Assembly: GCA_937925925.1 (NCBI GenBank)
Contig: CALANA010000242.1
Location: 1-32,300, forward strand
DNA from: an uncultured Chloroflexales bacterium
Lineage (GTDB): Bacteria > Chloroflexota > Chloroflexia > Chloroflexales > Chloroflexaceae
Length of the DNA stretch: 32,300 nt
Reading direction: 5' to 3'
The notes beneath the pieces were generated by a model, which saw nothing but the letters and a program-made list of their open reading frames with translations, was not told the origin of the DNA and searched no databases. This document shows positions 24,233 through 32,300 of the stretch, piece by piece. How positions within the stretch are numbered: position 1 is the first letter of the stretch; each line of letters starts with the position of its first letter. The position numbers and the translations under genes were made by a program.

Positions 24233-25627
24233 ATGCCTATTTTACGTTATCCAATCCGATTCATTATGGTATGCATTGGCGTATGTGCCTTTGGAATAAC
24301 AGGGTGTACTCCACAATTACCCATTGTTTTCGGAAATCCGCAAACAGAGATTGGACAATCAGTACATACGCCAACGGCCTTACCATTTACGCCTACCGTC
24401 CCAACACCGACGCCAACGGTGTTAGTGATACCAACCCCCACGTCCAGTCCATTTCCAATCACACCGACCGTGGCGATAGCAACGGCTACACCGCTGGTTC
24501 TCACGCCCACACTTCTATCACAGGAGGATCGACAGCATCTCTTTGATGAAGTGTGGTCGATTGTGTATGAGCGCTATCTCTATGACGATTTTCGTGGTGT
24601 CGATTGGTACGGTGTGCGATCAGAGTTTGCGCCTCAGATTGCGCTGACGACATCGAACGAGGAATTTTATGCACTCTTAAGTACCATGGTGCAGCGGTTG
24701 GGCGATCAGCATTCACGCTTTCTGGCACCAGGTGCGGTCGAAGATGAAAATGCGTTAACCAGCGGGGTGAAGTTCAATGTGGGTATCGGGGTCGTCTCGC
24801 TACCCACCGCTCATGGTGTCCTTATTCGCCAGATTTTCCCCAACAGCCCGGCCGCTCAGGCTGATTTACGTCCCCGTGATCGCATTGTCGCGGTTGATGG
24901 CGTTACGACGAACGTGAGCAATATCATTGCCGGGCCTGAAGGCACACAGGTACGCCTGAGCGTTATTCGCCCTGGCGAGGATGTGCGGGAAGTGCTATTA
25001 ACCCGGCAACCCGTTGAGGGACGGATCACGCCTGTGGCGCAACGACTGGATGGCGATATTGGCTATCTGGCTGTTAGCACCCTCTGGGTGAATGATATGC
25101 ATGAACAAGTGAGTGGTGCCCTGACCGATCTGGTCGTTGAGCGTCCGCTACGCGGGTTGATTCTGGATCTGCGCAGTAATCCTGGCGGATGGCGTACGGT
25201 ACTCTCTGGCATATTGAGCCATTTTGTGCGGGGTGAAGTTGGTGCCTTTTTTGATCAAGATCAGGTTATGCCGTTCTTGATCGAGCCTGGCAGTGGCCCG
25301 GATTTACATGGCCTACCGATAGCGGTTCTAGTCGATCGCGGCACATCGTCGTATGCTGAACTCCTGGCCGCTATTCTGCAAACTGAGGCTAATGCAGTAG
25401 TCATCGGATTGCCACTAAACGGCAATGTTGAAACCATCTACGCCTACGATCTCACAGGTGGGGCACGTCTCTGGGTGGCGCAGGAAGGCTTTCTCTTGCG
25501 CAACGGCGTCAATCTAGAAGGACAAGGGGTGCAACCAGATATTCTGATCGATCTGGATTGGACACGCTATAGCCAGGAAACCGATCCACACATTGTGGCA
25601 GCTTTGCGGTATTTGAACGGCTACTAA
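24233..25627 (+). CDS. S41 family (C-terminal processing protease-like) lipoprotein
   Basis: This 464-residue protein has a signal peptide ending in lipobox GITGC (C25). A Thr/Pro linker spans about 45-95. An N-terminal cap region (100-170, RLGDQHSRFL) precedes a PDZ domain (about 180-258, VLIRQIFPNSPAAQADLRPRD) and the S41 core (GYLAVSTL, LILDLRSNPGG at 309-319). The nucleophile region is GTSSYAELLAA with S373. In the usual Ser/Lys proteases a Lys lies 25 residues later (GEPTFGKG in Prc); here that position is N398 in IGLPLNGNVE. The enzyme may be inactive or use another base. It follows the PBP gene, and its family often acts on envelope proteins. Confidence 0.82.
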   Translation: MPILRYPIRFIMVCIGVCAFGITGCTPQLPIVFGNPQTEIGQSVHTPTALPFTPTVPTPTPTVLVIPTPTSSPFPITPTVAIATATPLVLTPTLLSQEDRQHLFDEVWSIVYERYLYDDFRGVDWYGVRSEFAPQIALTTSNEEFYALLSTMVQRLGDQHSRFLAPGAVEDENALTSGVKFNVGIGVVSLPTAHGVLIRQIFPNSPAAQADLRPRDRIVAVDGVTTNVSNIIAGPEGTQVRLSVIRPGEDVREVLLTRQPVEGRITPVAQRLDGDIGYLAVSTLWVNDMHEQVSGALTDLVVERPLRGLILDLRSNPGGWRTVLSGILSHFVRGEVGAFFDQDQVMPFLIEPGSGPDLHGLPIAVLVDRGTSSYAELLAAILQTEANAVVIGLPLNGNVETIYAYDLTGGARLWVAQEGFLLRNGVNLEGQGVQPDILIDLDWTRYSQETDPHIVAALRYLNGY

Positions 25628-25681
25628 GCATAGAATCACGATGTAGAGCGGTGCATATGCATGATGTATGATAGGAGTGGC

Positions 25682-26446
25682 ATGGATCAAGAACAGATTG
25701 CCCAGGCAGCACGGATCATCAGCGCTGCACACAATATGGTTGCTCTGACGGGTGCTGGTATTAGTCGCCCGTCAGGTATCCCTGACTTTCGGAGTGCTGG
25801 TGGTTTGTGGGAGCAGGATGACCCGCTGGAGGTTGCATCATTCAGCACATTCCGCACCAATCCTGAACGTTTTTATACCTGGCTACGACCGTTGTTGCAA
25901 GTTTCACTGGCAGCACGCCCCAATCCAGCCCATCTAGCGCTGGCGGAACTGGAGCAAAGCGGTATTCTGCAAGCAGTGATCACGCAGAATATTGATGGAT
26001 TGCATCAGCGCGCCGGATCACGCACTGTCTATGAACTGCACGGGCATATGCGTAGCGCAACCTGTACCCACTGTGAACGCCAGCGTGAAGCCGATGAACT
26101 GGTAGAGCAGGTACTGGCGGGTGTGATACCCCGATGCACTTGCGGTCAACATGGGCTGTTGAAACCGGCCATTGTGTTGTTTGATGAGGAATTGCCCATC
26201 GCACCATTTCAACAGGCACAGCAAGCATTGGCAACCTGTGATGTCTTGCTGATCGTGGGGACATCGTTGGAAGTCTACCCTGTGGCACATATGCCCCTGC
26301 TGGCCCTGCAACACGGCGCACGCCTGGTGGTTATTAATCTGGATGCAACGTATGTGGATGGCTATGCTGATGTGTTGCTGCATGCCGATGTTGCTACAGT
26401 GCTACCGGTGATCCTGAACCATGCGGATTTTCGGCACTATGAATAG
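25682..26446 (+). CDS. Sir2 family NAD-dependent protein deacylase (sirtuin)
   Basis: This 254-residue cytoplasmic enzyme removes acyl groups from lysines using NAD. Motifs are complete: GAGISRPSGIPDFRS (24-38), TQNID (101-105), catalytic H120 in ELHGH, four zinc cysteines C128, C131, C152 and C154, and the GTSLEVYPV nucleotide loop. The second pair is the unusual CxC spacing (RCTCG) instead of CxxC. ATG 25682 has AGGAG four bases upstream and is preferred to the earlier in-frame ATGs at 25661/25664. It lies 54 bp behind the S41 lipoprotein gene and may share its transcript. Confidence 0.92.
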   Translation: MDQEQIAQAARIISAAHNMVALTGAGISRPSGIPDFRSAGGLWEQDDPLEVASFSTFRTNPERFYTWLRPLLQVSLAARPNPAHLALAELEQSGILQAVITQNIDGLHQRAGSRTVYELHGHMRSATCTHCERQREADELVEQVLAGVIPRCTCGQHGLLKPAIVLFDEELPIAPFQQAQQALATCDVLLIVGTSLEVYPVAHMPLLALQHGARLVVINLDATYVDGYADVLLHADVATVLPVILNHADFRHYE

Positions 26447-26479
26447 CAGTAAAGAGACAGTGGTATGTTGTATGCTCCT

Positions 26480-26575
26480 GGTGGTTGACCACCGTGATGG
26501 TGAGGGATACGGAGGAACGCCGTTCGTCGTTCCTCCATGCTCTGCATAGTCAGTGTGACAGACCATGAGAAGCAT
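26480..26575 (+). repeat. Family D intergenic repeat, copy 2
   Basis: It shares ordered blocks with 943-1075 (see copy 1). Here the centre forms a GGAGGAACG/CGTTCCTCC stem (9 bp) around CCGTTCGT. It lies in the 217-bp gap before the VanW gene. Confidence 0.55.
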
Positions 26576-26663
26576 CCTGCGAGACAGGTTGTTCGTCATA
26601 AACAATAGTCATACACCCACAGCACTGTTGCGTGGGTATCGATAAACATTGCAGGAGTTGCGT

Positions 26664-28706
26664 ATGTCCTGGACAAATCGGCCTTCAATCTCCCGGTTAG
26701 CACCTGAACCGCATCAACTGGTACGCTGGCTAATCAGGGCATTACTCTTCACCGGAATAACGCTTCTATTTAGTATCCCTACCCTGGCACGAATAACTGG
26801 TTCGGTACCGCCTGAAGCATCTGCTATCCTACAGCCGATGACACCGACTCCCTACTTGCCTGGCGGTGCCCGTGCTGTGTCCACGCTGTTTAGTGGGCCT
26901 GAGATTGAGGTCTGGCGGGCCTATGCCGATATGCTACCACTTGTAGCTCCGGTCGCCACACCCTCTCTGGTACAGGTAGCACTGCAGTTATCCGAACCAT
27001 CAGCTAGAACTGTTGCAGATGCGGTGCCCATTCTCCGGTTGCCAGGCGCAGAACGGGCGACCGACATCCTGACGATTGTCACCCCCACTCCTACCCCTAC
27101 GCTTCCAACGCTGACCCCTCTGGTCACCATGCTGCGTCCGCCGGACAATCCGGCTGACTGGCAAGCAGACGAACCGTATCGTTTTGTGGCCGAAACCGGG
27201 CATAATCTGGGTCTGGCTTTCAAGACCTTCTATGATACCTACGGCGGGGCACGCATCTTTGGTTTGCCACTGACCGAAGTCCTGCTTGATGCAGAAAGCG
27301 GGCGATTGGTGCAATATTTTGAGAAGGTGCGTATGGAATTGCCGGCCACTCAACGCGAGCCGGCCCAGATTGAACTAACCCACATCGGTACCCTGATGAC
27401 CGAAGACCAGGTTGGTCTGGCATTTATGCCCTTGACCGCGACTCCTGTCAATGATGGGACGTTTTTTGCTCAGACAGGCTTCAAGATTCATCGCTACCTG
27501 TTTGACTTCTGGGAGGCACATGGAGGCGTCGAGATTTTCGGCTATCCGGTTTCGCGTGAAATGATCGACACAAGTGATGGCACACGCCGATTGGTGCAAT
27601 ATTTTGAACGCACACGCCTGGAATATCATCCCGAACGTGCGGGTCAACCAGATGCCGTGCAAGTTGGGCAGATTGGTATCTGGCTGGCCGAGCAGCACGC
27701 GCTACCAGCGGCATTGCTGGCTCCAGCCCAACCGATTGTCAAATTGAGCAGCGCCTCAACCACGTTTGGCGACTCGGCAGGTACCTACAATGCTACTCTG
27801 GCCGCTCAGCAATTGCATGGGCTGGTCGTTGAACCGGGTGCGACGCTGTCGTTTCTGACGGCGTTGGGCGAGATTTCGGAGCAGACCGGTTATACACAGG
27901 GCAGCGCGATTGTGAACAACCGCATCGTGCCAATTATTGCCGGTGGCATCTGTCAAACGTCAACGACGCTCTATCGAGCCGCCTTCTATGCCGGGTTACC
28001 TATTCCAGAACGGCATGCGCACTCGTTTTATATTGATGCGTTTAACGATATTATCAGCTTTGATGCCGCCGTATTTGCACCTGGCCTCGATCTGCAAATA
28101 ATCAACGATACGCCCTCCCCCTTGCTGGTGACGGCGACTGGCGACCAGGGAACCATTACGGTTGCATTATGGGGCCAGAGTGATGGACGGAGTATCCAGG
28201 CGCTGGCACCGAAAGTCTATGGGCATGTTCAGCCAGGAGCGGCACGCTGGATGTATGACCCCGATCTTGAACCGAATGCTACGGTTCAAGCTGTTGCCCC
28301 GCGCTATGGTATGCAAGCGCTGTTGGAGCGGATTGTGACGGCAGCAGACGGCACGCTCCTGCGCCAGGATGCGTTCTTTACCCAGTATGATGCCGTTACC
28401 GCAGAAATCCGTTATGGTCGTGATGTCGTTCCACCAGAAGACGCAGAGATCGTGGGCGAACGACCGCCAGCGCCAACACCGACGCCCTCACCAACCGAGG
28501 AACCAGAACCAGAAGATAGCGTTGCCGGGGAGGAGATCAGCCCGGCACCTGTCGATGACGCTCCACCAACCCCGGAGATGGTGCCAACACCCACCGATCC
28601 AGCCGAGACGGTACCAACGGAAGAGGCACCGTCCGAGGAGACACCGGAGAAGCCAGAACCAGAAGCAACCCGGCCACCGATTGGTATTGCCCGGCCAAAC
28701 GATTGA
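26664..28706 (+). CDS. VanW domain protein with two LGFP-like repeats
   Basis: This 680-residue protein starts at ATG 26664, which has GCAGGAG upstream; the in-frame ATG at 26649 is less likely. A membrane or signal segment spans about 24-42, followed by a Pro/Thr-rich region. Two related repeats (about 172-245 and 267-345) share TG..L/I...F...Y/W...GG..IFG.P, LVQYFE..R.E and IG. A VanW domain (about 362-500) shows GDSAGTYNATLAAQQL, the GGICQTSTTLYRAAFYAGL block and ERHAHSF. The last 80 residues are a PTPTPSPTEEPEPE-type acidic tail. It is probably anchored and acts at the cell wall; the biochemical role of VanW domains is unclear. A 10-bp hairpin at 28729-28758 follows the stop. Confidence 0.85.
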   Translation: MSWTNRPSISRLAPEPHQLVRWLIRALLFTGITLLFSIPTLARITGSVPPEASAILQPMTPTPYLPGGARAVSTLFSGPEIEVWRAYADMLPLVAPVATPSLVQVALQLSEPSARTVADAVPILRLPGAERATDILTIVTPTPTPTLPTLTPLVTMLRPPDNPADWQADEPYRFVAETGHNLGLAFKTFYDTYGGARIFGLPLTEVLLDAESGRLVQYFEKVRMELPATQREPAQIELTHIGTLMTEDQVGLAFMPLTATPVNDGTFFAQTGFKIHRYLFDFWEAHGGVEIFGYPVSREMIDTSDGTRRLVQYFERTRLEYHPERAGQPDAVQVGQIGIWLAEQHALPAALLAPAQPIVKLSSASTTFGDSAGTYNATLAAQQLHGLVVEPGATLSFLTALGEISEQTGYTQGSAIVNNRIVPIIAGGICQTSTTLYRAAFYAGLPIPERHAHSFYIDAFNDIISFDAAVFAPGLDLQIINDTPSPLLVTATGDQGTITVALWGQSDGRSIQALAPKVYGHVQPGAARWMYDPDLEPNATVQAVAPRYGMQALLERIVTAADGTLLRQDAFFTQYDAVTAEIRYGRDVVPPEDAEIVGERPPAPTPTPSPTEEPEPEDSVAGEEISPAPVDDAPPTPEMVPTPTDPAETVPTEEAPSEETPEKPEPEATRPPIGIARPND

Positions 28707-28728
28707 TACAACTGACGTCTATGGCTGG

Positions 28729-28758
28729 CTGGTGCCGACGCACGAACATCGGCACCAG
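28729..28758 (+). terminator. Hairpin after the VanW gene
   Basis: CTGGTGCCGA (28729-28738) pairs perfectly with TCGGCACCAG (28749-28758) across a 10-nt loop, 23 bp after the stop. No T-run follows, so termination is only possible. Confidence 0.35.
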
Positions 28759-28846
28759 TATACCAAAGACTGTCGGAACCACCCCTACCTCGGAGCCAGA
28801 GTTTATGACTCGGCGGAAAGGTATCCACTACATAAAGTTCTTGACA

Positions 28847-28970
28847 AGGTAACCGTTCAGGTGGGTTGGTTTGGAGGGGCAGGGCCCCTCCAGGAGGTTC
28901 CCGGGGGTTGCGGGGGCCTGCGGCCCCCGCAACCCCCGCCGCTGGCAAACGTTCCCCTGAACGGTTACCT
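28847..28970. mobile_element. 124-bp MITE-like element (family A) with 5-bp duplication
   Basis: Perfect 15-bp terminal inverted repeats, AGGTAACCGTTCAGG (28847-28861) and its complement (28956-28970), bound a non-coding element. TGACA occurs directly on both sides (28842-28846 and 28971-28975), as expected of a target-site duplication. Inside are two hairpins: a 9-bp stem at 28872-28892 and a 16-bp stem at 28903-28918/28922-28937. It carries no gene, so any movement would depend on a transposase supplied in trans. A related end lies at 23-52. Confidence 0.7.
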
Positions 28971-28998
28971 TGACAACAGCAGACAAAAATAGTATTAT
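28970..28998 (+). promoter_or_regulatory. Promoter of the SAM riboswitch-metY-metX unit
   Basis: A perfect TTGACA (28970-28975), a 17-bp spacer and TATTAT (28993-28998) place the transcript start near 29005, about 16 nt before the riboswitch. The first T of the -35 box is the last base of the MITE-like element and the other five are its duplicated target. Confidence 0.75.
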
Positions 28999-29020
28999 TT
29001 GTACAAATTAAACATACCAT

Positions 29021-29183
29021 CTCATCCAGAGGGGCGGAGGGATCGGCCCTGCGAAGCCCCGGCAACCCCTATATGTCAATTACGTGCAGCCAGGCATACC
29101 GCACCAGCGTATGCTCTGCCTGTTCGGTTCTTCGTTGACAGCAGGAAGGTGCTAATTCCGGCAGATGTTCTCTGGAAGATGAG
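29021..29183 (+). ncRNA. SAM-I riboswitch (S-box leader)
   Basis: The S-box consensus elements are present in order: P1 5' strand CTCATC with CAGAGGGGCGGAGGGA (from 29021), the GGCCCTGCGAAGCCCCGGCAACC core, and AAGGTGCTAATTCC followed by GCAGA (29147-29165). P1 closes with GATGAG (29178-29183). The variable P3 arm is long. It precedes metY and metX, the expected targets. With SAM bound, P1 forms and the downstream terminator is free to fold. Without SAM, AGATGAG (29177-29183) can pair with CTCATCT (29217-29223) of the terminator, letting transcription continue. Confidence 0.95.
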
Positions 29184-29214
29184 TGGCAGGATAGAGCAAA
29201 GAAATGTTGATCAG

Positions 29215-29242
29215 CCCTCATCTAGCAGATGAGGGTTTTTTT
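29215..29242 (+). terminator. Rho-independent terminator controlled by the SAM riboswitch
   Basis: CCCTCATCT (29215-29223) and AGATGAGGG (29227-29235) form a perfect 9-bp stem with a 3-nt loop, followed by seven T residues. Its 5' arm is the alternative partner of the riboswitch P1 3' strand. Confidence 0.92.
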
Positions 29243-29308
29243 GTTGTTATTTTTTGTCGATTTCTGGCACTGAAGCCAACTGGCAAAGAAGCCTGAATAC
29301 TCACCTGA

Positions 29309-29330
29309 GCCTTCCTACATGTAGGAAGGC
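29309..29330. promoter_or_regulatory. 22-bp perfect palindrome in the metY leader
   Basis: The arms are GCCTTCCTACA and its exact complement. It lies between the riboswitch terminator and the metY ribosome site, 42 bp before the ATG. It could be a repressor operator or an RNA hairpin (9-bp stem with a 4-nt loop). No T-run follows, so it is not an intrinsic terminator. Confidence 0.5.
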
Positions 29331-29348
29331 ATTGCTGTATATGGTTAA

Positions 29349-30656
<1,308 letters not shown>

Positions 30657-30721
30657 GCTGCTCCTAGCCGTTATTCTATCCTGCTGAACATGTACTTAGC
30701 AATCCCTGGTGGAGGAATAGC

Positions 30722-31900
30722 ATGATGATTGGCGACATTCCTGCGGTCACAGTGGCTGCCTATGGTCGCTCGGTAGGTACTGTCCATCCACGTTCGATAC
30801 AATTTAACGACCCCTTGCCGTTGGAGAGTGGTGTACAACTGCCAGCACCGTGGACGCTGGCATATGAGACGTATGGGCAACTTAATGCGCAACGCTCAAA
30901 TGCTATTCTGGTGTGTCATGCACTGTCGGGCGATGCTCACGCGGCCGGAACACACAGCACGAATGGCAAACGACCCGGCTGGTGGGATGCCTTTATTGGC
31001 CCGGGGCGTGCATTTGATACGGATCGTTACTTTGTGATTTGCTCAAACGTCATTGGCGGTTGCGCTGGATCGACCGGCCCGGCGTCACTTATGCCTGGCA
31101 CTGATCAGCCTTATGGTAGCCGCTTTCCGGTAATTACGATTGCCGATATGGTCGCTGCCCAGGCACGGCTCATTGATGCGCTAGGCATTGATGTGCTGAT
31201 GGCAGTTGCGGGTGGTTCAATGGGCGGTATGCAAGCATTGCAGTGGACGGTGTCCTATCCCGAACGGGTGCAGGGAGTGCTGGCAATTGCGACCACGGCG
31301 CGCTCCAGTGCGATGACGATTGCTTTGAATACCATTGGACGCCAGGCGATTATCCGCGATCAACGCTGGTGTGGCGGTGATTACTATGCTGCTCGGCCAC
31401 CAGTTGATGGGCTGGCAATTGCTCGTATGGTGGGACATATTTCGTATTTGAGCGATCAGGCGCTGGCCGATAAATTTGACCGTCGCTTGCAAGACCATCC
31501 TGCGATACAGTATTCAGTTGAACCAGAGTTTGCCGTTGAAAGTTATCTTGAATATCAGGGAAACTCATTTGTCCAGCGCTTTGATGCCAACTCCTACCTG
31601 GTGATTACTAAAGCGATGGACTATTTCGATCTCCCTGGACGGTATGGCTCACTGCGTCGGGCACTGGCACGGAGCCAGGCGCACTTCCTGGCCCTCTCTT
31701 TCAGCAGTGACTGGCTATATCCAACCAGTGAACTCGACGCACTGGCCGCTGGTCTGCGGTCAGCCGGGCGACCAGTACGCCAGATCGAGTTTGATAGTCC
31801 GAAAGGTCACGATGCATTTCTCCTGGAGGATGGGCTGATGAGTCCGATCATCGCCGAATTCCTCGAAGATCTGGCACCACTACAGGCACGGTTCGTGTAG
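30722..31900 (+). CDS. metX: Homoserine O-acetyltransferase
   Basis: This 392-residue alpha/beta-hydrolase-fold enzyme transfers an acetyl group from acetyl-CoA to homoserine, the first committed step toward methionine here. The catalytic triad is visible: nucleophile S166 in AGGSMGGMQ, D330 in SFSSDWLYP and H363 in KGHDAFL. LSGDAH, PGWWDAFIGPGRAFDTDRY and GGCAGSTGP are typical family blocks. Some homologues use succinyl-CoA; acetyl is inferred from the pairing with metY. A GGAGGAA site precedes ATG 30722 (the second codon is also ATG). It is cotranscribed with metY and so under the SAM riboswitch. Confidence 0.95.
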   Translation: MMIGDIPAVTVAAYGRSVGTVHPRSIQFNDPLPLESGVQLPAPWTLAYETYGQLNAQRSNAILVCHALSGDAHAAGTHSTNGKRPGWWDAFIGPGRAFDTDRYFVICSNVIGGCAGSTGPASLMPGTDQPYGSRFPVITIADMVAAQARLIDALGIDVLMAVAGGSMGGMQALQWTVSYPERVQGVLAIATTARSSAMTIALNTIGRQAIIRDQRWCGGDYYAARPPVDGLAIARMVGHISYLSDQALADKFDRRLQDHPAIQYSVEPEFAVESYLEYQGNSFVQRFDANSYLVITKAMDYFDLPGRYGSLRRALARSQAHFLALSFSSDWLYPTSELDALAAGLRSAGRPVRQIEFDSPKGHDAFLLEDGLMSPIIAEFLEDLAPLQARFV

Positions 31901-31934
31901 CGTGCTTTGAAGCGCACAGCGCAAAGTAGACGTG

Positions 31935-32110
31935 AGGCGTCTTCAAGTAACAGGACTTACACGATGGCTTATCACCCCATGGGTTTCGCCGGAGTTTACC
32001 CCTTCGACTACGCTCAGGGCAGGCTCTGAGCGGAGCCGAATGGGGCAGAGCAGTACTTTTTCTGTTTTTAGTTCCCAATTTTCGTCGAAGGCGAAAATTG
32101 GGAACTAAAA
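31935..32110 (+). repeat. Family C element with 19-bp hairpin
   Basis: The left part has ACAGGACTTACACGATGG, similar to the terminal repeat at 5078. TTCGCCGGAGTTTACCCC through GGCAGAGCAGTACTT (31987-32058) then nearly repeats 5112-5186. A perfect 19-bp stem (32066-32084 with 32092-32110, 7-nt loop) follows. It is non-coding. Confidence 0.6.
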
Positions 32111-32124
32111 ATGTTCTACCGCCC

Positions 32125-32212
32125 TGACGCTTGAACGCTTGAACGCTCCCCTGCCCTAACGCTTGAACGCTTGAACGCTCCCCCGCTCGAACGCTTGAAC
32201 GCTCCACCAGCC
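32125..32212 (+). repeat. 32-bp tandem repeat with 8-bp subunits
   Basis: About 2.7 copies of a 32-bp unit start at 32125, 32157 and 32189. Each contains the octamer ACGCTTGA twice (once in the last copy) followed by ACGCTCC. The remaining bases to 32300 include GAAGATTCCTCACTTCGTTC, resembling the repeat near 14530, and no gene. Confidence 0.7.
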
Positions 32213-32300
32213 TGCGGCTTAGGGGGCAATACTCCTATCGCGTGCGCGAAGATTCCTCACTTCGTTCGGAATGACAGTTGCATGCCCTTCGGTGCATGGA

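Noticed and set aside
28369-28992. A 207-codon plus-strand frame and a 217-codon minus-strand frame around the end of the VanW gene
   Set aside because: They are shadows of the Pro/Thr-rich VanW tail and of the MITE-like element, with biased composition and no start signals.
32125-32212. Possible CRISPR array
   Set aside because: The repeats are contiguous without unique spacers and are built of octamers; no cas gene is present.

Overview
The window looks like a piece of chromosome from a member of the Chloroflexota, most likely a relative of the filamentous Chloroflexales. This is an inference from gene content and style: a DUF4388 protein, a VanW protein with two FGYP/QYFER-type repeats, a double bacterial-PH membrane protein, Pro/Thr-rich (PTPTP) lipoprotein linkers, a SAM-I riboswitch in front of metY-metX, and intergenic spaces packed with short palindromic repeats. 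No marker gene settles the taxonomy. I found no rRNA, tRNA, CRISPR array, transposase or prophage gene.

Layout. 1-720: end of a small inverted-repeat element, then a stand-alone response-regulator receiver gene behind a 12-bp inverted repeat. 720-3330: a restriction-modification pair on the minus strand (Dam-family adenine methylase, then a PD-(D/E)XK nuclease) with an extended -10 promoter. 3393-5045: a DUF885 metallopeptidase-like protein (minus). 5046-5508: two small inverted-repeat elements. 5509-7598: LOG-family protein and gltX. 7599-8530: almost entirely repeats. 8531-11942: DUF4388 protein, cmk, and a membrane protein with two bPH2 domains. 12163-15627: a large signal-peptide/membrane protein and an ABC ATPase. 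15634-19568 (minus): zinc-ribbon/DUF4190 protein; a run of a membrane protein, an 82-residue protein and nadD; and a lipoprotein. 19569-21022: a 1.4-kb gene-free stretch with an AT-rich block and two repeat elements. 21023-28706 (plus): a degenerate histidine-kinase-like membrane protein, a class B penicillin-binding protein, an S41-type lipoprotein, a sirtuin and a VanW-domain protein; envelope functions predominate. 28707-31900: promoter, SAM-I riboswitch, terminator, metY and metX for methionine synthesis. 31901-32300: repeats.

How the genes work together. metY and metX form one SAM-repressed unit making homocysteine from homoserine. The methylase and nuclease form one defence operon. The PBP, S41 lipoprotein and VanW protein are probably all exported envelope proteins. 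The 645-residue protein and the ABC ATPase may belong to one envelope system, but no permease is in view.

Most striking is the repeat landscape. At least five families of small, non-coding, hairpin-rich elements fill nearly every intergenic gap, and several touch host signals. One 124-bp element with 15-bp terminal inverted repeats and a 5-bp TGACA duplication sits exactly in the -35 box of the metY promoter and recreates TTGACA. Another appears to supply the whole promoter of the PBP gene, which may be leaderless. A third supplies the stop codon of nadD. A hairpin family (GGCAGAGCGGTAC plus stem-loop) keeps its stem while changing its sequence, which suggests that structure is selected. Two enzymes look catalytically altered: the kinase-like protein lacks the phospho-acceptor His, and the S41 protein has Asn where the catalytic Lys is expected.
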